This document shows, one piece after another, positions 18,401-30,207 of a stretch of 64,000 nucleotides of DNA. The DNA comes from Chlorops oryzae (lineage: Eukaryota > Arthropoda > Insecta > Diptera > Chloropidae), in contig CM035807.1 in assembly GCA_020466095.1 (NCBI GenBank), forward strand, positions 22,004,198-22,068,197, read 5' to 3'. The position numbers and the translations under genes were made by a program. The notes under the pieces are model-generated. The model saw nothing but the letters and a program-made list of their open reading frames with translations. It ran no database searches and was not told the DNA's origin. Positions within the stretch are counted from its first letter, which is position 1, and each line of letters starts with the position of its first letter.

Positions 18401-20609
18401 ACTTCATCGGATTTCGGAGGGCATATGAACCCCCAAAATCAAAGCTTCCCCCTGCATACACCTCTGATAGACAGTAAAATAAAGCCACAAAAAAAAGGAC
18501 TGTTATATCTTCCTACAAATTTGAAGGGCATCGCGATTAATGCATCTCTACTGTATAAACGATTATCTCTTAATTTCCATTTACAAGTCGTCGCGTATTT
18601 ATTCCCGAATGAATTATTTCAGCTGCTCTTATTCGGGAATCGACTCGAACAACGCCAAGACCATAGACCATGGAAACGAAATCCGTAAACGAAATTTAAG
18701 GCATTCGATTCGATTTCAGTTGCGACTCGGCGCAGACAATTGCGATTATTTGAAATTCTAGACGCATAGGAGCGATTTGAAATTGACTCTTTCGCATTGT
18801 ACGCCTCGGCAGACAGAGAGACAGGCAGGACGACCGGGCGACCGGGCAAACGTGCGACCAATCGCCGAGTTAGAAGGTTAACAATTTCACTATTGTTGCT
18901 GTCAGGATTGGAAATGATGGAAATGATTATCGCAGCAGTGAAATCTCTCCGAACGAAAAGAGACGACGACGACGACGAAAAGTCAAAGCGCCGAGAGTCG
19001 ATTGAAGCTATATTGTGGAAATTCGAAACCCCAAAGCCAGTCATTACCGTAGGCTTTGCGAAGGGTACAACGAATACAACATGTCGATGCGTGTGTAGAT
19101 ATGTGCCGGAGCCCATTGAGATGTGCCTCGGTCTCAACATTCAGAACGGGCATGTAGTGATGACAGTTAAAAGTCAGTGACGAGAACTTAGAAAATCCAC
19201 TGGAAATATGAGTCCCTCATGAGCGCATCTGTGAGAGTTAATGGCTTTGTGTGCCATTTCAAGTGTAATCGTCCGTCCATAAATCCGTCCGTCCGTCCGT
19301 CCATCCATCCGTCGTAAAGGAAATATTCGCTCTTGGGTATTTAATAATCAAGAATCTTATTTCCATGTACTTAGTTATTCTGCAAAACAATAAATGAGGA
19401 AAAAAAACGCATCAACCTTGACAGTACGTCGCCCGCTTAATTGAACACGTTAAGCCCGGCAGCAGCGGTTGTTGGCAGTAACGGCTTCTGGACCAGTCTA
19501 TCGGCCTATGGAAGTCCAGTTTTTTTTTCTCTTTTTTCGTCGAATTTTTTCCGTTTTACGTAGACAAGCAACCTGACTGCATGCTTGGCGCGCTGCTCAT
19601 GAAAATAAAAAGCGACCGAGGCAGTTCATTATTCGTTATTGCCGGGCGCAGAGACACATTTAGCGGTAACGCAACTTCGGCCGCGCATGCGTGAATGTAA
19701 ATTCGCCACGATCAAGGTCGGCGGTTTTCGGCAGGCCGCAGTTGCACGCGTTGCATGGAGCACGCATTGTGCATTTTTTTCGGCTCCAATTTTCTCGAGC
19801 TGCAATGTTCGATGTTGATTGAAATCGCTTCCGTCAGACGATTAAGTTTCCTTATTTATGCGAGCTATTTTCGTAACAAGCCTTACGGTGATGGTGACGT
19901 CGAAGACGATGGTGATGGTGACGGGAACGGGAACGGGGACAGGGAAGTTCACGTTCGAAGGTCAGGATGTGCAGTGGAAAGGAGAAAAATTAATGACGAT
20001 TTTTTTTCCTTTTTTTTTTTCAAGAAGTACAGTTACCACTTTCTCGATTGGTGATTCGGTTGATCGGTATCTCCGATGCCTAATAGGGCATAATAATATT
20101 GCCACTGTCGAAATTAATGCAGCGTAAATTGGAGAAATCGTCAAGTCACTGCGGCTTTTTGTGCTTCGTTTCTTCGCCGAGTGACTGGCGATTTTCGAGT
20201 ACATGAAAATTACAATTTAATGGCATAATTTGTAATCAGTCGCTTTAATGAGGTTTACCTATGTTTATTGCAAAAATTCGATTCATTCAAAATTTGATGT
20301 TTTCTTTTCTTTAGGATTACATCAAGGGGCGTACGAAGATAATTATTTTGGGAGGGATTTTTTGCTCACAACAAACTTTATATTTTTTATTTAGATAAAG
20401 GATAAATATACCTGACCACCCTATTCTAGTGTTCGATTGATAATAGATGATCGGATCTCTTCGCTCATCGAATGATTTGTTATTCTGAGCGTTGATCTCT
20501 GAGTTGATCGAATTTCAATCGAATTAAGTACCAATGGGATTTTAAATACCCATGAAGCTATAGCTGTTAAGAAAATTGCAGCTTAGACTAGAGGAACGAT
20601 ACCGTGGTA
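15410..20609. other. Intergenic region without a recognisable gene
   Basis: It contains simple repeats (TTG-rich at 15795-15850, CCGT units near 19288) and a MITE relative at 16398. The longest open frame (173 codons, minus strand, 18619-19140) is low in complexity and matches no family I know. A good-looking donor CAG|GTAAGA on the minus strand at about 15884-15889 could belong to an alternative upstream leader exon of Cpr100A, but nothing confirms it. Confidence 0.5.
16398..16615. mobile_element. Decayed copy of the CAGCCCGATTCTAA MITE family
   Basis: The left end CGGCTCGATTCTAAATATTC and the middle part (GGGAATATAAAGGGACCAA, TTTTTAAGCAAAGGTCATCA) match 103-240 and 45582-45808. The right end is degraded. 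A right-end fragment of the same family lies at 27924-27999 and reads CAGCCCGATACTAATTGAAC on the minus strand. Confidence 0.6.
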
Positions 20610-20752
20610 CAGACCCGTAGACAGAAATTTGGGGCCCGGGGTCCCCTCACAAAAATGTGCAATAAAAAAATGCAATGCCAATTGTGGGGCCCTTAATAAA
20701 GCCCGGGCCCGGGGGAAAATCCCCCTTGTCCATCCCTCTTTCTGCAGGTCTG
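20610..20752. mobile_element. 143-bp hAT MITE with perfect 8-bp duplication
   Basis: Starts CAGACC and ends GGTCTG, with weakly paired GACAGAAA/TTTCTGC just inside. The flanks are ccgtggta at 20602-20609 and 20753-20760. The interior is rich in runs of G and C (GGGGCCCGGGG, GGGCCCGGGGG). Confidence 0.88.
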
Positions 20753-20760
20753 CCGTGGTA

Positions 20761-23155
20761 TGTTTTTCTTATTAAAGAGGAAGAATTGACCTTCAAGAAA
20801 AATATATAGTAGGTACAGGTCTTTTTGATGGTAACGTTAGTTTTTCACAGGTGAAAATCGTCTTTTATTTTAGTGTTATTCTCAGGAAAACTGCAGCTAT
20901 ATATCGGAAAATAGGAAAAGCCAAAACGAAAAGGCTCGAAACTCATAATGATCATAATATACATATTTTCAATGATATCACATATAAGGACTATGGATAT
21001 TTAAATACCTGATGACTTTTGATTTTGGATTGTTCATATATTGGTAAAAAAAAATAGTAAGGTGTATTTTTCAAATTGAAAAATTCAAGTATAAGCTCAC
21101 AACAAAAGCCATCGGGTATTTGAATACCCAAGTCATATTTTGAGTATTCTTGAAGATATCAATGCAAGGTATTTTTTCGTTTAAGCTTCTATGCTCCGCA
21201 GGGCACATATGCATATCTGATCTGTGGCGGCCATTAATGGGTTAACTCAACTTTCCTTATTGGTCGCGGCAAATCAGAAATAAGCAATTAATTCCTATGA
21301 TGGTAGAAATAATGGAAATGGATGTAGACATAACAAATGTATATCGAAAAAGACTCAAAAAAGGGAAGCGATATGTCAATTTGCTTTCACTTTTTTTCAT
21401 TTTTCGTTTTTGAAATTGAAAGTAAATTCAATTAGCTGATTGGATAAAAAATTAAAAGCCAAAACGGAGTCATTATGTTTCGATTGATTCCTAGAATACG
21501 AAATGAAAAAAAAGGTCAACATATCGGAGAGTTTCGGTTCGACCATCAATCGAACTCTAGAATCGGGGTTACCTAAATCTATTAGTATGTAATGGCCTTT
21601 AAAAACAAACAAATAGAAAGCTTAATAGTCCTTATAAAGGACCTTCAATGTTTCGAAATCAGTATAATCGGCATTGAGGGGAGCTAAACGAATGGGATCA
21701 TAGTATCGAAGTAGTCTCGATGGTTCCTTTGTGATTGCTCGCATTTCGGAGGTAGTTTGTATCCCCAAAATCACCTCCTGTATGCGTCACTGATTTCGTA
21801 TACGCATTACTTTCAATTTCAATCGAAGAATTTCATATTCAAACTTGAGGAACTCCTCTAGATTTGTGTGAACTCCTCTTAATTTCTATATGAAGCATCA
21901 ACCACTCGATGCTATTTTCCCATACTTTGGATGTGGTTACTTATATTGATATGAATCAACATACTCGTACAATCAGCATCATAATAAATTCATCCTTTAA
22001 TGGAACATTTTTAATATGTTAATAAATATTTCCCGGACACAAGCATTGAAAGTGGAGTGTAAAAAAAAACCAAAATGCACACAACTCAACCGAAGTGAAT
22101 AGAGGCAATAATTATGCAGAAAATTGATATTTCCAGTTTATGCATTATGAGCTCACGAGACGCCTATCAAGCTAATCGCGAATATTTCGCTCCACGCTCG
22201 CATGTACGAATCGCAATTGTTTTGAGCTCCACCCAGCGGCATACTTTTATTACATGACAGCATATTTAATTCTGAGTGACCACGTTTGCTGCCGAAACCA
22301 CTTTCAATGTCAATCGAATAATGTTCGGCTTGGAAACAAGCAGCAACTTGTAATAATCCGTAATCACTGCGAGGCACCAGGAGGTTTATTTTTCCCACCT
22401 CATTCATTATCGACAATAATAAGCTATTGACAGCAATAAGCTATTGTCAATAAAATTGTTGTTCAAAATCAAATCAAAAATTCAAAACGCAATTCAAAAT
22501 GATCGAATTCAATTCAACCGAATGAAAACAACAAATCAACGCCAAAATAATGTCTTCCGAAATAAAAAAAAAAAAAAACCCGTCCGACCGAGTCAAAGTG
22601 GAAGAACTTGTACCCAATTGAGTAGAGCAATTAATCACAATCGAATTTAGAAACCAAATATTATTTGTGAAACAGCCACTTACCGAAAGTACCGTGTGAT
22701 TTATGTACAAAGAGGCGGCTCCAATAAATTCTAGTTCCAAGAGGAAATCCCTCAGCAAAGTCGGTCATTTCACGGGCGAAAATTTTTGTTTAGTATGAAT
22801 AACGTCGAGATTCTTACTTTGGGTGGATCGAGCAGGACCCGATTTAGAGCTTTACGCTTCTTCGGAGGGCTTACACTCATAAGGTACCCCTTTTCCGCAA
22901 CAGTGTACACTTGTAGCTATAAGTATATAGTGAGAAAAAAATTTATTTTATTTTTTATTTATTTTATTTTATTTTATATAATGCGTCATGACTTCTGTCT
23001 TCTGTGGAAATAGAGGCCATATCGACCTCTTTTCGCGAAATTTTCATATGTTAAAAACATTAAATTTTCACAGGAGAGAGTTTTTTCTACTGTTCCTTGC
23101 TTATGCGACAGTGTATAAGCTTAAACTAATTCCGCATTATCTCCATAACTACAGT
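20761..23155. other. Intergenic region, no gene seen
   Basis: AT-rich DNA with short spurious frames. A small repeat of AATAAGCTATTG occurs twice at 22427-22449, and a TTTTA simple repeat at 22944-22980. Confidence 0.5.
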
Positions 23156-23163
23156 GCTCAGGG

Positions 23164-23303
23164 CAGGGGCGGACTGGGGGTCAAAGGGCCCACCGGGCAT
23201 TTGAAAAATGGGGCTTCGTTACCTAAGAAAAAAAAAAAACGTAACAGCTAAAAAGCACAGCAAAGGCTTTTGCCCGGTTGCCCGTGGGCCCAGTCCGCCC
23301 CTG
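23164..23303. mobile_element. 140-bp hAT MITE with perfect 8-bp duplication
   Basis: The ends CAGGGGCGGACTGGG and CCCAGTCCGCCCCTG are a perfect 15-bp inverted repeat. The target duplication is gctcaggg at 23156-23163 and 23304-23311. Inner arms continue as GGGCCCACCGGGCA and TGCCCGTGGGCCC. The intact symmetry suggests a recent insertion. Confidence 0.95.
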
Positions 23304-23311
23304 GCTCAGGG

Positions 23312-24661
23312 TTATAATATTTTGCCAGGCGATGAGTTGAAGGCTCTAGAACAAATTTGCATCAAAAAGTCAATTTCGTAAAAAAGAGTCGATATTATAT
23401 CTATTGTGCCATTTGGTATCAACTATTTGATTTGTTCTGGTATGCCCTCTACCTTCCCTATAAAGGAGAGGACCTTGAGAAATGTATCGAGCCTCAGCTG
23501 GTCTTTGCTTAGGAAGGGTTCTAGTTTCATTATGAAGGAGAGCAAATTCAAATAGGTATGTCTCAAAGCCTTTGCCCGTCGAAGACTCTAAGTCGTAGCC
23601 TTCATAGAGCTCCTCCTCCTCCTCTTCCTCTTCAAGACAAAATCGACATTCGGAGTCATCTATTTGGTGCATTTTATAGAGCTTTTATTTCATTCGGCAG
23701 TGGCCTGAAAGAAGCTAGATTAGCCTTTTTTTCTTACGTCCTCACTTTATATGGGCTCACATTAAGCTTAGCCTGTCTCAGAAATTACAGGCTTCAGCGG
23801 ATTTTCCCCCTCTTTTTCTATTGCGAGACATGTCCGATCTGCTATGTGGCTACATATCTCAGTAATTATTTATTATCTGGAAGAAAATTTCAAAATTTAT
23901 TCCTTCTTCTATCTATCGATCGAAGATTTGAAGCAATTCATATCGTTCCGAATCAGTTCGAACGAACGAAAGTCGCCGAGAATGCAGAAACCAATTACTT
24001 CTCTAAAAGACCTTTTAATTGCATTAAAAACAACAGCTAAACAAATAAGCCGCAGCTACTGTTGTCCGGCAAAATAAAAAATAAAACAAAAATACGGAGA
24101 AAAGAAAAAACCAGAAGCCGACATAAAGGGAGTTCATTATGCGGCAAAAGTAAATATTTTTGTTAAGACCCAGGTAAGCAGTGCAGTCACCCAGTCACCA
24201 ATGGCCAATAATCCTAATTGGCAGCAGAAAAAAAAAAATGAATTGAAAAATTTTACGGAAAATACCAAAAAAAAAAAAAAAAAAATTACGAAAACAATGA
24301 AGGAAATGCGTTCCTTTCACGGCGAGGCAAAAAATATGAACGGTAATTGCAATTATCGCAGTCAAATTCTACAAAGAATAGACTCCGGGATAAATGCTTA
24401 TGTAGTGAGATCGAACGACGAGTCCTTGGTGGGATCGCCTGTCAAAACTAACACATTGTTCCTCGAATGCGGTGCAGTTGGATAGATACTTGATGTGAAA
24501 AGATATTGCGCAGGCGTAGCGCTGCAGCCGTGACTGTTAGTCAACTGCAATTGTTCTCGCACAAAGTCGGTTCAACAAACATTCCACAATGCCTTAAACA
24601 CATGCTGTCTTGTTTGGCGTAACCACTACAAAAAACTATATGTAAAAAAATACACAACTAA
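23312..24661. other. Intergenic region, no gene seen
   Basis: A 160-codon open frame on the plus strand (23558-24040) and 100 codons on the minus strand (23370-23672) overlap in simple-sequence DNA (CTC repeats near 23610). Neither has a family signature. Confidence 0.45.
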
Positions 24662-25192
24662 GGGTGTTATAGACAGGCGATATATACGCCTGGCAATACA
24701 ATACCCGACACAGATAAACGGTTAGCTTTTGATATGTTTGAAAAGTTTTTTAACAGACCACAAGACAAAGACCTTTGAGACAAAGTTTTCTGGAGACTTT
24801 GAAGACTATAAAGGCCCATAAAGGCCTCGCCCATTTTTGCAGTTTTTGGAAATTAAGTCGGAGGCCTTAGCTCAAATTCCAAAGTTCATTGAAATATCTA
24901 GAAAAAGTTGGATTTTAGAGCAATTTTTGTGACAGACTCTAGTACTGGAGGAACCTCTAAAATTTGATTCGATCGGGTCCATTCGTGAACTTGTTCTTAC
25001 GCCCTTTTGAACACGAATACCAAATGTCGTTCAGATATCTCCAATCCTTCGATAAGAAAACTGTATACGGGCAGACAGCAGAAGCACGAACGAACAGTCC
25101 TCGACAGAGTCAATGTCGAATGGTTCTGGGTGTTACACACAACCGCACTAACATAATGTACCCGCGACATAGAGTCTGTCGAGTATAAAAAT
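24662..25192. mobile_element. INE/DINE-like dispersed repeat, copy 1
   Basis: Begins GGGTGTTATAGACAGGCGA with ATACCCGACACAGATAAACG just inside and ends with GACATAGAGTCTGTCGAGTA followed by a TATAAAAA. The interior has the order seen in all copies: a gacagactc/TAGTACTGGAGG block, a tcgataagaaaactgtata block, then a block ending in the short hairpin. The layout (inverted subterminal motifs, a 3' hairpin, TATAAAAA end) recalls Drosophila INE-1/DINE-1 (Helentron-type) elements; class is inferred. Confidence 0.6.
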
Positions 25193-28100
25193 AAGAGACA
25201 CAAAAGGAGAACTAAAATGAAGGAAAAATTGCAAGAAAATGGGTTTCCTTCTTACTTCTACTTGAAATCATCCTGGAAACACATGGAATTCGAACTTCGT
25301 AAGGAGCTGAATTCTGTCTTCTGTGTTTACTTTTTGATTTTCTGCTGCAGTTAATTGCCCGGGCCCGACAATGTTCGACAAATTGTGCAAATTGTGACGT
25401 AAAATAAACAAATTACTTGACGATAGGCCGGCCTCAAAAGACCGCTCTTTCCTTGGCGTTGACAAAGAATTTGGGATTATGCAATTCGGCTGTGCCTGTC
25501 AGCTTAATTTGTTCGGGAAGATCTTTTTCGACTTAATCAGGATGCGATTTCGCAATTCTTCGTTGTAATCTGTAGAGAGAAAATGCATTGAGAATAAAAT
25601 CTACGATGTGAAAAAGAAAACTAAATGCAATCTGATGGTATTTTAACCATCTCGATCTCGATAAGGAAGTTGGCTGGCTAAGTCTTCATGCTCAATAGAT
25701 TTCGTGAATTTTAAATGGACGAATTTCGACAAAATTATTTGAACAACTGATTGCGAAGATCAATTGGCTTTGGTGCCTTAAATTTTCAAAGAAATAAAAT
25801 CAATAAAACGCAAAAAAAAAAATAGAAAAAAACATTCTTCGAATAATAGCGGATAGTTTGATCTACCTTAAGGTGGTTATATTGCATTAAAACGTTTAAG
25901 CCAGGCTTATTTAACTAGATGTTTACTGAGGATTGCGTGAAGACTGTAATCCAGGCCATGATATAGGGGAGAACAATTTTTTTAAATTCAAAATTAAAGT
26001 AGATTTTGGCTTATGGCTGTGACAGGCCCTGGGTTCGACTCCCAGCTCAGGTCGTGGATATTTTTTAGTTTTTCTGTTTTCCTCTTGGGTTTACTGTTTT
26101 TCGTGGTGCCAGTCTAACCTTACCTAGCCTAACCTAGACTTATGGCTCGATTTTTAAGTTGATTCCGTCTTAAAGGGCGGCTATTGTCCCATCGGCCCTC
26201 CGTCAAATACTCCCTTGGATTGCCTAACTTTAGAAGACAAATGTTCGAGCTGATTTCCGTATAAATCGATTTAAAATAGTGCTCTAAAACACTTTCTCTC
26301 TATAGTGTGCTCGAAGAACATCACCCTAAAAAATACCATCTATGATTCCGTCGAATTGAAGCAATGACAACCTACGCTGCTAAGCAGTAGGTCACCCTCA
26401 TTAAAATTAAACAAACCAACGAACAAATTACAAAAAGAAAAAAAACTTTTCAGTGAAGCACTTAAAAAGACTTAACTATTAAAATTTTAACAAACAACGC
26501 AGAGGACAATTCTCCTCACGTGACATTGTCACATCATAATTACGAGACATTCACCCATCGGACGCACACTCAAATCACCATTACAGCTCATCCCTTTTTT
26601 CCATATATGTATGTATTTCGAGGACGAACGACAAAATGTTATTAGAAAGAATAGAAAAAAAAAAATTAAGTAATTTTGTTTGAAGGTCGTCGTCAATTTA
26701 ACATTTCCAGAGTACTGCATATGGAGGCTTCTGAACGGTTTTTCTCGTATCTCCTCTCCTCTCCGCGTCGCTCGAGTGTGCGGTGTGTGCGTATTTGCTT
26801 TTTTTATTGTTGCTAAATCCGCCGATGACGATTTTGTTGACGACGATAATGATGACTGCCAACACAACACATCGAGTCGAGGCAACGCCACGCCACGCCA
26901 CGCACGCAACGCATCGCAGCCTATTCCAACCCACATGAAGTTGACAAGCCAAACCAAGTCGAGTCATTGCCGCTTAACGCGATCTGCAGAGATTGCCGCA
27001 TGACTGACGCCATATTTTTGTTGAGTTTTCCGCTCCTCACTGGCTCGCACACTGACAAAATGACGAAGATGACATTATTAACGCTAATCCCCGCACAACA
27101 CCCGTTTTTTTAAAGAGCCCGATGCAAATACATTAAGTGTTTTAGGGTACTTCAGAAATTATTTCCCATGTTAGCGAAAGGAGTCTCTCTAATCTATTCG
27201 GCAAATAAATTGAAAAAGGCTTTGTTGTTGTTGCTCTGCTGCTATTGTTGCCATCGCCCGTCAATTGCCACCCAGCCAGACATGCTGCGGCCATCGTTAG
27301 TGCTTCAACGTGATGTCACCCAATGTCAAAGAGCCAAGCGAACTAAGTAAACTAAAAACGATTGCAGCTTGCGCCGCCGCTGGCATCTGATTTGTCTTAC
27401 CGGTCCCAAATAAGGATTAACGGAGAAAATCCCCTTTTTAAGAACAAAATGGCTGTGAGATTTTTTTTTTTTTTTTTTTTTGCCTGGCCTGTTTATGCCT
27501 GCGAGGCAATTGTTTTTTTTATTTTACCATTCAATCTTCAAGAGATTACTATCAATCATAGAGAATAAGCTTTTTACTGCTGGAAAAGTAGTTAGAAATT
27601 GTGTAGGTTCGATAACATCCTGATTCTATGAGATTTGTATCGAAAGGATTTGTTATGAAAGTACTTATGTACATAACGCAGCTCTGCTTCAAAGGAGTAA
27701 CAACCAAGACCCGCTTCTGATTTTTCGCCACTCTGGGTAGAACCAATAATTGCCGCCCCTAGATAAGCACTAATGGAGTACTGTTTTCGAATATTTATTT
27801 GAAATTGCTGTCTCTCACAGTGCCGCTCTGGACATTTGCCCGGCTGGCCACCCCCAAAATCGGGGCCTGGTCACAACTCAAAGTTTTAACAAATATCATC
27901 ATATTCCTAATATTATTGACGTGTAGAATACACTTTTTTCCACGCGGAATTATTTCTATTGAAAAAATTCCGGCGGAATGTTCAATTAGTATCGGGCTGA
28001 TATGGATTGTTTATACCTTACAACTTTGGATCTAGTCTCCAAACTGGTCCAAACACGACTAGTTGTAATCAGTTTTTTTAAAAAATGTTTGTTCCAAAAT

Positions 28101-28350
28101 TCTTAGAATTTTCCACTTATTCTATATATAAATTTTTATCGAAATCGGACGTCATGAATTTTTCGGATTTTTTGGGTTTTTGGTCCAAAACTCTCTTAAC
28201 TTCTTCTTCTTTCTCCCCCCAAAATTTTTTTGGTTAATGTCTTAGAATTGTTCAATATACCACTGTGGCCAATATAAGTACTACCAAACCAGTCCTTCTC
28301 TCGCTACGACCCTGTTATTAGGCATCACTCAAAGAAAAACTTTTTTGATT
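25193..28350. other. Intergenic region, no gene seen
   Basis: Contains a tRNA-like fragment (26013-26058), CTAACC-type short repeats near 26115-26145, a CGCCA simple repeat near 26884-26910 and the right end of a MITE at 27924-27999. No credible coding exon was found. Confidence 0.5.
26013..26058 (+). repeat. tRNA-3'-half-like fragment
   Basis: B box GGGTTCGACTCCCAG inside a T-arm-like context (CTGGG/CCCAG pairs), followed by T-rich DNA. No intact 5' half. Probably the end of a tRNA-derived retroposon. Confidence 0.45.
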
Positions 28351-28420
28351 TCGGGCGAAGGAGTTTGAACCCCTGATTTCCTCAGTGGCTACGTGCAAGT
28401 AACTATCCCAGGAACGGCAA
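28351..28420 (-). repeat. Degenerate tRNA-like sequence
   Basis: On the minus strand a B box GGGTTCAAACTCC and a 5' part resembling a D arm (GGGATAGTTACTTG) are seen, but stems are poorly paired. Treated as a SINE or tRNA remnant. Confidence 0.4.
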
Positions 28421-28669
28421 CATATCCCTCAACCATAGCTGGATTTGATGTATATTTTCACCAGAAAATAGGTTGAGTTGATTGCCGACGGTATTAGTTC
28501 TTTCCAATGTAATCTCACATATCGTGTATAATTCTCATTTGGTTTATAAAATGGGACATATAAGCCTCGCAGATTTCTGCAAGCTTTTCACAACGTGAAG
28601 TGACAAGAAATCGGCTAACTTTTTAGTAAATATTTGTGGAGTTCGTATGAAGGTTTTAACAGGTTGACC

Positions 28670-29874
28670 TGGAGCGGGAGAACTATCGATAGTTGCGACC
28701 ATCGATAGTCTCGATAGTCTGAGTTATCGACAGTACTATCTCTTCCGATATGTAAAAATTTAAACTGATTTGGTTGTCAAACTGCCAGCGGTTTTAAGCA
28801 AGCATGTTTGAGGTGATTAACGTTTGGATATCCACCATTTGAAAATTTTAAATTTAATAAAATATTGTGCACAAGTAAGTATCACTCCTCAATTTATGTA
28901 CTATCACGTGGTTATATACAAGAAGACGAATTTAAAGCCTTTCCTACTCAATTTTCCATACTTTGTAGCCATAGGTGGCGCAGTTTAGCATGACACCTAT
29001 AATTCTCATTTGGTTTGTAAAATGGGACACATAAGACTCGCAAAAACTCTGAAGATTTTTCATGACGTGATTTAGGAAGAAGGTGTGAAAGTTTGTTTAA
29101 TTTTTGGGTCTGATCAAGTTAGAGAACTACCGACAGTTCGATGATCGTTAGTTTCAATAATCGATTGTCTAAATAATCGATTATGAAAATAATCGATAGC
29201 TTCAATAATCGATAGTTTCAGTAATCGATAGTGCGATATTTTCGTTAATCTATAGTCTGAATAATCGATAGGTTAAAAAATTTAAAGTTGCGATAATTGA
29301 TAGGTTCAATAATCGATAGGCTCAGTACCTAATCGATAGTTACAAAAATTGATAGATTCAATAATCGATTGTCTAAATAATCGATAGTTTCAATAATCGA
29401 TATTTTCAATAATTGAGTTTCAATCATCGATAGTTTCAATAATTGACCGTCTTTATAATCGATAGGTTCAACAATCGATAGCTTCGATAATTGATTTGTT
29501 CAATAATCAATATTATAATTGGTACGTTCAATAATCGATAGTTTGTACAGTTGATAGATTAAATAATCGATTGTATAAATAATCGATAGATTCAGTGATC
29601 GATAGTCTAAATAATCGATAGATTAAGTGTTTGATAGTTTCAACAATCGATAGTTTCGATAATTGATAGTTTAGATAATCGATAACTTTGAAAATCGATA
29701 ATATTCATCATCGAAAGTTGAGTCGAGCGAATTTCGCCCTAATCTAAATAAGGGCATTTTTTGAAATATGTCCATATCAAAAAGAAGAAAGACATCTGTC
29801 ACCGTCAGCACCACCTTTCCAAATCTATAGTAAATATCAATGAATCAAAACTATCGATTATTTCTCCAGCTCTA
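28670..29874. mobile_element. hAT-type element with ATCGAT array, unsplit copy
   Basis: Starts TGGAGCGGGAGAA and ends, on the other strand, TAGAGCTGGAGAA. The flanks are ggttgacc (28662-28669) and ggttgaac (29875-29882), an 8-bp duplication with one change. It matches both halves of the outer element of nest B (5765-6269 and 13593-14126), including the stretch near TATCACGTGGT and the last AAACTATCGATT before the right tip. It carries the longer ATCGAT array at 29130-29710 and no reading frame of note. Confidence 0.85.
29130..29710. repeat. Array of 22 ATCGAT motifs
   Basis: By my count 22 exact ATCGAT hexamers in about 580 bp, 18 of them in the form ATCGATA, plus many one-base variants, in a degenerate unit of the type AATAATCGATAGTTTC with a spacing near 15 bp. 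The motif is the core of the DREF site TATCGATA and contains CGATA, the BEAF-32 half site. Confidence 0.9.
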
Positions 29875-30207
29875 GGTTGAACTCTGTTGCATTGCTTAAA
29901 GTGTACTTACCCCGCTATTTGAATCAGAAAGGCGACTCGAAAAAAAGCAGCTTTTGATCAAAAATTTTTAAACACGCTTGCTGGATAAGGACGCTTTAGC
30001 AACGCAATAGAGTTCAACTTCTTAAAACCATCGAACAAGCTCCACAAATATTACAAACATATTCAACTCCTTGTCACTTCATGTTGTGAAAAATTTGAAG
30101 AAACTCTGCAACTCTTATGTGTCCTATTTTTTAAACCAAACGAGAACTACACACTATATAGGAGACTGCATAAAAAGTAAGTAATACCGTCGGCAATCAA
30201 CTCAACC

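Larger units (their letters stand above)
28471..30207. mobile_element. Foldback element split by the ATCGAT hAT
   Basis: The two tips are a perfect inverted repeat of 26 bp that begins GGTTGAGTTGATTGCC. Imperfect inverted homology continues for more than 200 bp inward (blocks around TTCTCATTTGGTTT, AAGTGACAAG, TATTTGTGGAG, and, past the insert, TTGAACTCTGTTGC). Removing the hAT at 28670-29874 restores continuous arms, so the original element was about 0.5 kb and almost wholly arm sequence. Shorter pieces of this arm are also present within the ATCGAT hAT itself (28999-29110), hinting that the two families exchanged sequence. No coding capacity. Confidence 0.75.

Noticed and set aside
18619..19140. 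173-codon open frame on the minus strand
   Set aside because: No start context, domain or splice pattern of note; runs of Ser and Arg from simple sequence; a comparable frame is open on the other strand.
23558..24040. 160-codon open frame on the plus strand
   Set aside because: Overlaps simple CTC repeats and resembles random translation of AT-rich DNA; no supporting splice sites or homology.
29130..29710. CRISPR-like array from regularly spaced ATCGAT units
   Set aside because: Units are short and degenerate, spacers are not unique, and the array lies within a fly transposon.
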